Below are positions 6,267 through 14,007 of a stretch of 34,221 nucleotides of DNA, piece by piece (position 1 is the first letter of the stretch; the number at the start of each line of letters is the position of its first letter). A model generated the notes under the pieces. The model was not told the origin of the DNA and searched no databases. It saw nothing but the letters and a program-made list of their open reading frames with translations. Made by a program: the position numbers and the translations under genes. Source of the DNA: Nocardia cyriacigeorgica NBRC 100375 (GTDB taxonomy: Bacteria; Actinomycetota; Actinomycetes; Mycobacteriales; Mycobacteriaceae); contig NZ_BAFY01000257.1 in assembly GCF_000308555.1 (NCBI RefSeq), positions 1-34,221 on the forward strand. The letters are read 5' to 3'.

Positions 6267-8147
6267 GTGAGCATCGAATCGGTGGCCTGGAACCAGATGT
6301 ACCGGCGGATGAACGCGCCGAAGGAGCAGCGGCCGTTCAGTATGGCCACGGCTCGGCGGATCCTGCGCTTCGCGGCACCGCATAAACGTCGGCTGGGCGT
6401 GTTCCTGCTGTTCAGCGTGGTATCGGCGCTGTTGGCGGTGGCTACGCCGCTGCTGGCCGGGCGGGTGGTGAACGGGATCGTCGACGGTGCGGCGCCGCGC
6501 GTGGTGGTCATCCTTGCACTGGCCATCGGCGGGCTCGCGATCGTCGACGCCGGCCTCGGCCTGGCGATCCGGTGGCTGTCGGCCCGCATCGGCGAAGGCC
6601 TGATCCTCGACCTGCGCACCGCCGTGTTCGACCACGTGCAGAAGATGCCCATCGCCTTCTTCACCCGCACCCGCACCGGCGCGCTGGTGAGCCGGCTGAA
6701 CAACGACGTGATCGGCGCGCAGCGCGCGTTCAGCGACACTCTGTCCGGCGTGGTGGCCAATCTGGTGACGGTCATGCTGACGCTGGTGGTGATGATCCAG
6801 CTGTCCTGGCAGATCACCCTGCTGGCACTGCTGCTTTTGCCGGTGTTCGTGATCCCGGCCCGCCGGATGGGCGATCGGCTCGCCGATATCCAACGCGAGG
6901 CCGCGGGCCTGAACTCGGCGATGAGCACCCAGATGACCGAGCGGTTCTCCGCACCGGGCGCGACGCTGGTCAAACTGTTCGGCCGCCCGCACCAGGAGTC
7001 GGCGGAGTTCGCGCTGCGGGCAAAGCGGGTGCGCGATATCGGAGTGCGCACCGCCATGCTGCAAACCGTGTTCGTCACCTCGCTCACGCTGGTCTCCGCA
7101 CTGGCGATCGCGCTGGTCTACGGCCTCGGCGGCTGGTACGCGCTGGCCGGGCGGCTGGACGCGGGCGCTGTCGTCGCGCTGTCGCTGCTGTTGACCCGCT
7201 TGTACTCGCCGCTGACGGCACTGGCCAGTGCGCGCATGGAGATCATGTCCGCGCTGGTGAGCTTCGAGCGGGTGTTCGAGGTGCTGGATCTGAAGCCGCT
7301 GATCGAGGACGCGCCGAACGCCGTCCCGGTCCCGGAGGGCCCGGTCGCCGTGGAGTTGCGAAATGTGCGCTTCGGCTACCCGTCGGCGGACAAGGTGTCG
7401 CTGGCCTCGCTGGAGGAGGTCGCGACGCTGGACACCCGCGGTGGAGTGGAAGTGCTGCACGATATTTCGCTACGCGCCGAACCCGGTGAGATGGTGGCGC
7501 TGGTCGGTTCGTCCGGGGCCGGTAAGTCCACCATCGCGCAGCTGGTGTCGCGGCTTTACGACGTCGACAGTGGCGCGGTGCGGCTCAACGGGATCGATGT
7601 GCGTGAGCTGAGCACCCGGTCGATCCAGCAGGCCGTCGGGCTGGTGACCCAGGACGGGCACCTGTTCCACGACACCATCCGCGCCAACCTGCTGCTGGCC
7701 CGGCCCGAGGCCACCGAGGCCGAGCTGTGGGACGCACTCGAACGGGCGCGGCTGCGCGATCTGGTCGCGTCGCTGGCCGACGGGCTCGACACCGTGGTCG
7801 GTGAGCGCGGTTACCGGCTCTCGGGCGGCGAACGCCAACGGCTCACCATCGCCCGGTTGCTGCTCAAGCAGCCCCGCGTGGTGATTCTGGACGAGGCCAC
7901 CGCCTCACTGGACTCGACCTCGGAGGCCGCGGTGCAGGAGGCGCTGGCCGAGGCGCTCGAGGGACGCACGGCGCTGGTCATCGCGCACCGGCTGTCGACC
8001 ATCCGCGCAGCCGACAAGATCGTGGTGCTGGAGGACGGACGCATCGTCGAACGCGGCACCCACCCGCAGCTGCTGGCCGCGGGCGGGCGGTACGCCGAGC
8101 TGTACCGGACGCAGTTCTCCGAGGAGCCTGCCCCGGTCGCAGCCTGA
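6267..8147 (+). CDS. ABC exporter, fused membrane and ATPase domains
   Basis: A 626-residue half-transporter that would act as a dimer to export lipids or drugs. Six membrane segments span about residues 35-320. The ATPase domain follows with Walker A (GSSGAGKST), Q-loop (GLVTQDGHLFHD), signature (LSGGERQRL), Walker B (VVILDEATASLDS) and the His switch (IAHRLST). GTG at 6267 is preferred because GGAAGG lies 10 nt upstream; a GTG at 6249 would add six residues and has GGGGAG just before it. It is a single-gene unit divergent from the dehydrogenase. The SoxR/MerR-like promoter suggests induction by redox-active compounds or a drug. Confidence 0.92.
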   Translation: MSIESVAWNQMYRRMNAPKEQRPFSMATARRILRFAAPHKRRLGVFLLFSVVSALLAVATPLLAGRVVNGIVDGAAPRVVVILALAIGGLAIVDAGLGLAIRWLSARIGEGLILDLRTAVFDHVQKMPIAFFTRTRTGALVSRLNNDVIGAQRAFSDTLSGVVANLVTVMLTLVVMIQLSWQITLLALLLLPVFVIPARRMGDRLADIQREAAGLNSAMSTQMTERFSAPGATLVKLFGRPHQESAEFALRAKRVRDIGVRTAMLQTVFVTSLTLVSALAIALVYGLGGWYALAGRLDAGAVVALSLLLTRLYSPLTALASARMEIMSALVSFERVFEVLDLKPLIEDAPNAVPVPEGPVAVELRNVRFGYPSADKVSLASLEEVATLDTRGGVEVLHDISLRAEPGEMVALVGSSGAGKSTIAQLVSRLYDVDSGAVRLNGIDVRELSTRSIQQAVGLVTQDGHLFHDTIRANLLLARPEATEAELWDALERARLRDLVASLADGLDTVVGERGYRLSGGERQRLTIARLLLKQPRVVILDEATASLDSTSEAAVQEALAEALEGRTALVIAHRLSTIRAADKIVVLEDGRIVERGTHPQLLAAGGRYAELYRTQFSEEPAPVAA

Positions 8148-8157
8148 CGTTGTCTGG

Positions 8158-8260
8158 CCGCCCGACAGGCGGGAGTCCGGCGCAGCTGGTGGTAGTAGCA
8201 GCAGGCATCGGCGCCGCAGGGCCGGCCGCTCGCTGCCCGATATCGAGGAAGGGCCGGCCC
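8158..8260. terminator. Hairpins between converging genes
   Basis: A small hairpin CCGCC-CGACA-GGCGG (8158-8172) begins 10 nt after the exporter stop. A second inverted repeat pairs GGGCCGGCC (8219-8227) with GGCCGGCCC (8252-8260). Neither has a U tract. They occupy the whole gap between two converging genes and probably end transcription from both sides. Confidence 0.4.
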
Positions 8261-8273
8261 GACAGCCGCGCGA

Positions 8274-9266
8274 TCAGAACTCGCCGGCGACCCCGAAGAC
8301 CGTGCGACCCGAATGGGTGCCGTCCTTGATCGAGCGCAGCACCCGCTCGGCTTCGGTGACCGGCGCGAAGTTCTCGATCTCCGACAGATGGCGCGGGCGC
8401 AGCTCGTTGGCCAGCCGGCGCCACAGCTCGCGCCGCTTCTCGATCGGATGGTTCACCGAGTCGATGCCGAGCAATGCCACATTGCGCAGGATGAACGGCA
8501 TCACGGTGGTCGGGATCTCGGTACCGCCGGTCAGGCCGCTGGCCGCGACGGCGCCGCCGTAGCCGATGGCGCTGAGCACATACGCCAGAGACGCCCCGCC
8601 CACGCTGTCCACCGCACCGGCCCAGCGGGCCTTGGACAGCGGCCGGACCTTCGTCTCCGGTTCCGGAAGGCGGCCGATCACCTCGTTGGCGCCGAGTTCG
8701 GCCAGGTGATCAGCGGCATCGGTCTTCCCGGTCGAGGCGATCACCTCGTAACCGAGGCCGGACAGGATGTCGACGGCCACGCTGCCGACCCCGCCGGTCG
8801 CGCCGGTCACCAGGATGGCGCCGTCATCAGGAGTCAGGCCGCGGTCGAGCAGCGCCTGCACACTCAGCGCCGCGGTGAACCCGGCGGTGCCGAGCGCGGC
8901 GGCGTCTCGGGTGGAGAGGCCGTCCAACTTCACCACCCATTCGGCGGGCACCCTCGCGTATTCGGCGAAACCGCCGTGGTGCGAGACGCCGATCTCGTAT
9001 CCGTGGGCCACCACCTGATCGCCGGGCGCGAAATCGTCGGATTCGGATTCCACCACCTCACCGGCGAGGTCGATACCGGGGACGATCGGGTAGTTGCGCA
9101 CCACGCCGCCGCCCGGGGTGATCGCCAGGCCGTCTTTGAAATTGGCGCTCGAATAATGCACCTTGATCGTCACCGCACCCGGCCCGAGGAACTCCGTCCC
9201 GACCTGCTGTCGCGCGAGCACGACGCCGCTGTCCGATTCGTGTGCCACCATCGCCCAGAATTCCAT
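8274..9266 (-). CDS. MDR-family NADPH oxidoreductase, YhdH/AcuI type
   Basis: A zinc-less medium-chain reductase of 330 residues in the YhdH/YhfP group, whose best-known activity is NADPH-dependent acryloyl-CoA reduction. The N-terminal catalytic domain has SSANFKDGLAITPG and VPGIDLAGEVVES; the Rossmann domain has GATGGVGSVA and ends SGRTVFGV. ATG at 9266 was chosen over the upstream start at 9278 because the peptide then begins MEFWAM. In addition, a TATGCT box lies exactly 7 nt before it with no ribosome site, suggesting a leaderless start. It lies 35 bp downstream of dinB on the same strand, so it may also be read through from that gene. Physiological substrate is uncertain. Confidence 0.88.
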   Translation of the reverse strand: MEFWAMVAHESDSGVVLARQQVGTEFLGPGAVTIKVHYSSANFKDGLAITPGGGVVRNYPIVPGIDLAGEVVESESDDFAPGDQVVAHGYEIGVSHHGGFAEYARVPAEWVVKLDGLSTRDAAALGTAGFTAALSVQALLDRGLTPDDGAILVTGATGGVGSVAVDILSGLGYEVIASTGKTDAADHLAELGANEVIGRLPEPETKVRPLSKARWAGAVDSVGGASLAYVLSAIGYGGAVAASGLTGGTEIPTTVMPFILRNVALLGIDSVNHPIEKRRELWRRLANELRPRHLSEIENFAPVTEAERVLRSIKDGTHSGRTVFGVAGEF

Positions 9267-9273
9267 GAGCCCG

Positions 9274-9279
9274 AGCATA
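9274..9279 (-). promoter_or_regulatory. -10 box, leaderless promoter of the MDR reductase
   Basis: TATGCT lies 7 nt before the ATG at 9266, in the short gap after the dinB stop codon. It would let the reductase be transcribed independently of dinB. Confidence 0.45.
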
Positions 9280-9301
9280 CGAGCGTGCGGCTGCCGAGAG
9301 G

Positions 9302-10363
9302 TCAGACCGGCTCCAATTCGAGGCGGACGCCGAGCAGCCGCACCGGACGGTCCAGCTCGAAGCGGTCGATGATGCGCAGGGCGGCGTCGATGATCGCGTC
9401 GCGGTCAGTCGTGGGTTCGGCCAGCTTGGACTGTTTGCTACGGGTGTAGAAGGTATTCGTGCGCACGGTCACCGACACCCGGATGGTGATCCGTCCGGCT
9501 CCGGCCATTTCGTCGGCCACCTCGCCGGCCAGCCGCGCGACCTGGGCGCGGATCTCCTCGCGTTCGGTGAGGTCGTGCGGGAAGGTTTCGGATTTGCTGC
9601 GGCCCACCGGGATTCGCGGCTCGGTGACGACTTCGGTATCGCCCGCACCTTTACCCAGCACCCCGAGGTACGGGCCGGTGGTCGGGCCGAACGCCTCGGC
9701 CAGGCGGTGCCGATCCGAGGCCATCAGGTCACCGACCGTCACGATGCCGAGCTCGGCCAGCCGGGCGGCGATCCGGTTGCCGATACCCCACAACGCGCTG
9801 GTCGGGCGGTGCGCCATCACCTCGGTCCAGTTGCCGGCGGTGAGCCGGAACATGCCCGCCGCCGCGCCCGCGCCGGGTTCGGCGGAATCCTTGCCCGAGG
9901 ATTTGGCGAAACCGGTGGCGAGCTTGGCGGTGAGCTTGTTGTCGCCGATGCCGACCGAGCAGCTCAGCTCCAATTCGGCGATGGCGGCGCGGATTTCGCG
10001 GGCCAGGGCCTCCGGATCGTCGGTGTCGGCGGCCAGGAAGGCCTCGTCCCAGCCCCAGACCTCCACCGGACCGAAAGTCCGCAGCAACGCCATGACCTCA
10101 TCGGAGGCCTCCTCGTAGCTGGCCATGTCCAGCGGCAGGAACACGCCGTCCGGACATTTGCGCACCGCTGTTCGCAACGCCATGCCCGCGCGCACCCCAT
10201 AGGCTCGCGCCGGATACGAGGCGCAGGTGACGACCTTGCGTGGCTCCTGCGGATCCCCGTTCCCGCCGACGATCACCGGCTGTCCGCGCAGCTCCGGATG
10301 ACGACGGAACTCCACCGCCGCCTGGAATTGGTCGAGATCGACGTGCAACAGCCACCGGGGCAT
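9302..10363 (-). CDS. dinB: DNA polymerase IV, DinB2 type
   Basis: A 353-residue Y-family translesion polymerase. It matches the mycobacterial DinB2 subgroup: LLHVDLDQF at 5-13, VIVGGNGDPQEPRKVVTCASY, and EVWGWDEAFLA instead of the usual SIDEAYLD. Metal-binding Asp9 and the acidic pair DE in that motif are present. The fingers, thumb (GIGNRIAARLAELGI) and little finger (RSKSETFPHDL; TNTFYTRSK; RPVRLLGVRLE) are complete. The ATG is followed by PRWLL as in relatives. Residue 14, the steric-gate position that is Leu in M. smegmatis DinB2 and Phe in E. coli DinB, is Gln (CAG) here. No LexA box was seen upstream. The extreme C-terminus lacks a clear clamp-binding peptide. Confidence 0.93.
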   Translation of the reverse strand: MPRWLLHVDLDQFQAAVEFRRHPELRGQPVIVGGNGDPQEPRKVVTCASYPARAYGVRAGMALRTAVRKCPDGVFLPLDMASYEEASDEVMALLRTFGPVEVWGWDEAFLAADTDDPEALAREIRAAIAELELSCSVGIGDNKLTAKLATGFAKSSGKDSAEPGAGAAAGMFRLTAGNWTEVMAHRPTSALWGIGNRIAARLAELGIVTVGDLMASDRHRLAEAFGPTTGPYLGVLGKGAGDTEVVTEPRIPVGRSKSETFPHDLTEREEIRAQVARLAGEVADEMAGAGRITIRVSVTVRTNTFYTRSKQSKLAEPTTDRDAIIDAALRIIDRFELDRPVRLLGVRLELEPV

Positions 10364-10449
10364 ATGTCCGTCTTACCGCACGGGTATGACTGCCGGCTCC
10401 GGCCGCGCCGCGGCGACCCGGCAGATCGCCGCGCTCCACGGCACCCGTC

Positions 10450-10482
10450 AACCGTTGCGGTGAACGGTTTTACGGTGTAAAT
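10450..10482 (+). promoter_or_regulatory. Operator dyads and promoter of the thioesterase
   Basis: A perfect inverted repeat AACCGTT-GCGGTG-AACGGTT (10450-10469) is followed immediately by a second one, TTTAC-GGT-GTAAA (10469-10481). TTGCGG (10455) and GTAAAT (10477) could serve as -35 and -10 with a 16-nt spacer, so a protein bound to the first dyad would cover the promoter. No regulator gene is adjacent. Confidence 0.45.
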
Positions 10483-10552
10483 GTGTGGTTTGTAGCGCTG
10501 CCGCCGACCTCGCACCCACCGGCCGCGGCAACGACCAGGAGGGATCCGCCGG

Positions 10553-10993
10553 ATGACCATTCCCGAACTCGGTATCGAACAAGCGCGGCAGGTGCTCGCC
10601 GCGCAACCGTTCGCGCAGCTGGTCGGCACGGAGCTGACGGCGTTCGGAGGCGGCGCGGCGACATTGGTGATTCCGTTGCGGGAGGAGCTGGGTCAACAGT
10701 TCGGCTTCGTGCACGGCGGCGTGCTGGCTTATGCCGCCGACAACGCGATCACCTTCGCGGCCGGCACCGTGCTTGGCCCCAATGTGCTGACCGGCGGTTT
10801 CACGGTGACCTACCTGCGGCCCGCGAACGGGAAACGGTTGCGGGCCGAGGCGAAGGTGACCGGTGCGACGCGACGGCAAGCCGTGGTCGGCTGCGAGATC
10901 TACGCCGAAGGCGACGATGGTGAGCCGGTGCTGTGCGCGGTCGCGCAAGGCACCACCCGCAGCGTCGAGCGGGAGCTCGGCAACGGCGGCTGA
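10553..10993 (+). CDS. PaaI-family acyl-CoA thioesterase (hotdog fold)
   Basis: A 146-residue single-domain hotdog thioesterase. The signature GFVHGGVLAYAADNA (residues 51-65) contains the His-Gly-Gly loop (54-56) and the acidic residue Asp63 expected for the PaaI/HGG group. TGGFTVTYLRPA and a C-terminal VLCAVAQGT strand complete the fold. Such enzymes hydrolyse acyl-CoA thioesters, often phenylacetyl-type or medium-chain substrates, as tetramers. A strong ribosome site (AGGAGG) sits before the ATG. It is a single-gene unit, converging with the next gene with one base between stop codons. The two dyads upstream suggest repressor control. Substrate not predictable. Confidence 0.9.
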   Translation: MTIPELGIEQARQVLAAQPFAQLVGTELTAFGGGAATLVIPLREELGQQFGFVHGGVLAYAADNAITFAAGTVLGPNVLTGGFTVTYLRPANGKRLRAEAKVTGATRRQAVVGCEIYAEGDDGEPVLCAVAQGTTRSVERELGNGG

Positions 10994-10994
10994 G

Positions 10995-11873
10995 CTAGCG
11001 GGCCAACAGTGCGCGCAGGGCGCGGGTGATCTCCTCCGGCGCCTCTTCGGCCATGAAATGGCCCGCGTCGAGCGTGCTGTGGTCGAGATCGACGGCCCAG
11101 TTCCGCCACAGCTGCGCGGCGTCGAACCCGAGTGCGGCGCCCCAGTCCTGCTGGATGACGGTGACCGGCATCCCCAGCCGGTTGCCTGCCGCCCGGTCGG
11201 CGCGGTCGTGTTCGATATCCACCCCAGCGCTGGCGCGGTAATCGGCGACGATCGACGGCACCGCCTCGCGCGCGGCACGCAGATACTCGGCGCGGATATC
11301 GGCCGGGATGGCGTTGGTATCCCGCGTCCAGATGTCGAGGAAATACCCGAAGAACGCGTCCGCACTGCCCGCGATCATCTGCTCGGGCAGACCGGCCGGC
11401 TGCGCCATCAGGTACAGGTGGAACGCCACCGCAGCATCGGCGCCGTGCAGCACCTCCCACATGTCCAGAGTGGGTAGCACGTCCAGGGAGGCCAAATGGC
11501 TGATCCGACCGGGATGATCGAGCCCGGCGCGAATCGCGACGAGGGCGCCGCGGTCGTGGCCGGCCAGCGCGAAACGGTCGAAGCCGAGCGCTTCGGCGAC
11601 GGCGACGATATCGGCGGCCATGGTTCGCTTCGAGTAGACGTCGCGGTCCCGTTCGACCGGCTTGGCGCTGGCACCGTATCCGCGCAGGTCCGGGCAGATG
11701 ACGGTGTGCTCGGCGGCGAGGTCGGTCGCGACATGGCGCCACATCAGATGGGTTTGCGGAAATCCGTGCAGCAACACGATCGGGCTGCCGGAACCGCCGA
11801 CCGCCACGTTGAGCGCGACGTCGTCGGCTACCGGCACGCTGCGGTAGTCGAATCCGGGAATCATCGAGGTCAT
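10995..11873 (-). CDS. Alpha/beta hydrolase, haloacetate dehalogenase/epoxide hydrolase-like
   Basis: A 292-residue alpha/beta hydrolase with oxyanion motif HGFP (36-39), nucleophile elbow GHDRG with Asp107 as nucleophile, the acidic region DIEHDRAD, and a C-terminal DAGHF histidine. The Asp nucleophile means it forms an ester intermediate, as dehalogenases and epoxide hydrolases do. It aligns well with fluoroacetate dehalogenase, but the second carboxylate-binding Arg is Leu111 and the Trp next to the halide-pocket His is Leu. The ATG at 11873 has an excellent AAGGAG site. It is divergent from a BTAD regulator 85 bp away, a pairing that suggests that regulator controls it. The true substrate is unknown. 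Confidence 0.88.
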   Translation of the reverse strand: MTSMIPGFDYRSVPVADDVALNVAVGGSGSPIVLLHGFPQTHLMWRHVATDLAAEHTVICPDLRGYGASAKPVERDRDVYSKRTMAADIVAVAEALGFDRFALAGHDRGALVAIRAGLDHPGRISHLASLDVLPTLDMWEVLHGADAAVAFHLYLMAQPAGLPEQMIAGSADAFFGYFLDIWTRDTNAIPADIRAEYLRAAREAVPSIVADYRASAGVDIEHDRADRAAGNRLGMPVTVIQQDWGAALGFDAAQLWRNWAVDLDHSTLDAGHFMAEEAPEEITRALRALLAR

Positions 11874-11944
11874 CGGGCATTTCTCCTTGTTCGGTTCGGT
11901 CTGGACCAGCGTGGCGTGGCCCGATGAGCAATGGATGAGCGCGC

Positions 11945-11950
11945 TATACC
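11945..11950 (+). promoter_or_regulatory. -10 box, leaderless promoter of the BTAD regulator
   Basis: TATACC lies 8 nt before the GTG start at 11959, so the message would start at or within a base or two of the start codon. Confidence 0.4.
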
Positions 11951-11958
11951 GTGAGGGC

Positions 11959-13905
11959 GTGACAGTCTCGTTCGGCGTGCTCGGACCCGTGCTCGCCTGG
12001 GATCCCGACGGCGGCCGGATCGATCTGAAGGGGCCTCGGCACCGGGCGGTGCTGGCACGGTTGCTGGTAGCGCGCGGGCGGGTGGTGCCGGTGGAGGTCA
12101 TCGTCGACGATCTGTGGGGGCACCCGGGCGAGGGCGCCAAATCGGCCGTGCGGACCTTCGTCGCCGCATTGCGGCGCGCGCTCGAACCGGAGCGCCCGGC
12201 GCGCGCGGCCGCGCGGCTACTGGTCACCGAAGGCACCGGATACGCCCTCCGCGCCGAACAGGATCGCGTCGACGCGTGGCGTTTCGAGCGGGCGGTGCGT
12301 GATGCGGACGACCTCGCTCCCGCCGCCGCACTGGCCGCGCTGACCGAAGCGCTCGGCTGGTGGCGTGGTCCGGCATATGCCGAGTTCGCCGATATGGGCT
12401 GGGCTCGCACAGAATCCGCGCGGCTGGAGCAGCTGCAGCTCATGGCCGTCGAACGGCAGGCGCAGGCTCGTCTCGCGCTCGGACGCGCCGCGGACGCGGT
12501 GCCGGATCTGGACGCCCTGGTCGGCACCCATCCATGGCGGGAGGAGGGGTGGCGGCTGCTCGCGCTCGCCCTGTACCGATCCGGACGTCAGGGCGATGCG
12601 CTCGCGGTATTGCGCAGGGCGCGTGGCATTCTCGTCGATGATCTAGGCGTCGAGCCCGGTCCGCGGCTGGCCGCCACCGAGTCCGCCATCCTGCGCCACG
12701 ACATCGGTGTCGACGACGCCGCCGACCGCGTCTGGGCGGAAACCACCGCGGCATACGACCGCACCGTGGCCGGTGGAGCCACCGCGCGCCTCGAATCGAC
12801 TGTCGGACTGCTGCGCAGTCTTGCGATGACCGGAAGCGGCGGACTCGCGGCAGCGAGGCAGCAGCGGCTCGACACCGTCATCGCTGCCGAACGACTCGAT
12901 GATCCGCAACTCACCGCTCGCATCATCGGCAGCTATGACGTGCCTGGAATATGGCCCCGCTCCGACGATCCCGGCCAGGCGGCGCAGATCGCCGCCGCCG
13001 CCGAACGCACGCTCGCCCGGCTGCCCGCGGAGGCGTCCGCCGGTTCCAGGGCCCGTCTGCTGACGACTATCGCCGTCGAATCACGGGGGATCCGCGGTCG
13101 TCGTGGGGTCGACGCCGCCCGCGCGGCCACCGATATCGCCCGCGCACTGGATGATCCGTCCTTGCTCGTCTTCGCCCTGAACGGCCTGTTCCTGCAGACC
13201 TGTGATCGGCCCGGTCGCGCGGGCGAACGCGAAACCATCGGCCGCGAACTGGTGCAGGTGTCGCGCCGCCACGATCTGGTGCCGTTCGAGATCCTCGGCC
13301 ATCTGGCCCTGATGCAGACCCGCAGCGCCTTCGGCGATTTCGACCAGGCCGACGTCCACGCCGAGGCCGCCGACCGCCTCGGCACCCGCAACGACCGACC
13401 GCTGGTCGCGGTATTCACCGGGTGGTATCGCGCCATGCGAGCCGCCGCGACCGGCGCACCGATCGAGGTCGCCGAAGCGGGATATCGCAGGGTCGCACGG
13501 CGGTCCGAGAACTGTGGCATGCCGGGATTCGAGCAGGGCGCGCTGCCGATGGCATTGCTGTGCCTGCGGGTATGGCATGGGGCGCAGGCGGATTTCCCGG
13601 CCGAGACCGAGTGGGGTCCGTATGAGCCGTGGGCTCGGCCCCTGCTGCTACTGGCCGAAGGACGCCGAGACGACGCCGCCGTGCGGTTGGCTCGCGTCCC
13701 GGAACCACCGCCAGGCCTGCTGATCGAAGCGTTGGGGTGCCTCATCGCACGCGCGGCGATCGACCTCGACGACCACGCCGTGATAGACCGCGCCCGTGCC
13801 CGGTTGACGCCGGCCGCCGGGGAGATCGCCGGAGCGGGCAGCGGAATACTCACCGCCGGACCGGTCAACCGTTATCTCGCCGAGCTGGACGACGCGCTGG
13901 CTTAG
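11959..13905 (+). CDS. BTAD-domain transcriptional regulator (SARP/AfsR-like, no ATPase)
   Basis: A 648-residue regulator. Residues about 5-95 are an OmpR-type winged helix (FGVLGPVLAW; KGPRHRAVLARLLVARGRVV; SAVRTFVAALRRAL). About 100-245 is the bacterial transcriptional activation domain (VDAWRFERAVRDAD; LALYRSGRQGDALAVLRRAR; DDLGVEPGPRL). The remaining 400 residues are alanine-rich helices without a P-loop, so the NB-ARC ATPase of AfsR is absent; the tail may be a TPR-like sensor. GTG at 11959 is preferred over starts at 11887 or 11935 because it begins right before the winged helix and follows a leaderless -10. It is divergent from the alpha/beta hydrolase and probably controls it. Confidence 0.9.
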   Translation: MTVSFGVLGPVLAWDPDGGRIDLKGPRHRAVLARLLVARGRVVPVEVIVDDLWGHPGEGAKSAVRTFVAALRRALEPERPARAAARLLVTEGTGYALRAEQDRVDAWRFERAVRDADDLAPAAALAALTEALGWWRGPAYAEFADMGWARTESARLEQLQLMAVERQAQARLALGRAADAVPDLDALVGTHPWREEGWRLLALALYRSGRQGDALAVLRRARGILVDDLGVEPGPRLAATESAILRHDIGVDDAADRVWAETTAAYDRTVAGGATARLESTVGLLRSLAMTGSGGLAAARQQRLDTVIAAERLDDPQLTARIIGSYDVPGIWPRSDDPGQAAQIAAAAERTLARLPAEASAGSRARLLTTIAVESRGIRGRRGVDAARAATDIARALDDPSLLVFALNGLFLQTCDRPGRAGERETIGRELVQVSRRHDLVPFEILGHLALMQTRSAFGDFDQADVHAEAADRLGTRNDRPLVAVFTGWYRAMRAAATGAPIEVAEAGYRRVARRSENCGMPGFEQGALPMALLCLRVWHGAQADFPAETEWGPYEPWARPLLLLAEGRRDDAAVRLARVPEPPPGLLIEALGCLIARAAIDLDDHAVIDRARARLTPAAGEIAGAGSGILTAGPVNRYLAELDDALA

Positions 13906-13928
13906 CTCGCCAGCTCGGCATACGAAAA

Positions 13929-13959
13929 GAGCCGTGCCAGTCGATGACAGGCACGGCTC
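13929..13959 (-). terminator. Intrinsic terminator of lon
   Basis: GAGCCGTGCC (13929-13938) pairs perfectly with GGCACGGCTC (13950-13959). An inner GTC/GAC pair nearly closes the loop. On the minus strand the stem is followed by TCTTTTC, a U tract, so it is a good intrinsic terminator for lon. It also lies just after the BTAD regulator stop and may act in both directions. Confidence 0.8.
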
Positions 13960-14007
13960 GATTCGCAGCCATCGGCGCCGACGTGACGGCTCAGCACCGC
14001 CCTACGA

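Noticed and set aside
6174..7460. 428-aa open frame opposite the ABC exporter
   Set aside because: Gln/Arg/His-rich shadow of the exporter membrane domain, without motifs or ribosome site.
8274..10363. dinB and the MDR reductase as a functional pair
   Set aside because: They are adjacent on one strand, but the reductase has its own candidate promoter and no biochemical link is known.
10363..10380. Leaderless promoter for dinB (GTAAGA 7 nt before the ATG)
   Set aside because: GTAAGA is a poor -10 match compared with the other boxes; kept only as a weak possibility.
11874..12527. N-terminal extension of the alpha/beta hydrolase
   Set aside because: The extension is antisense to the BTAD regulator and lies before an excellent AAGGAG-ATG start at 11873.
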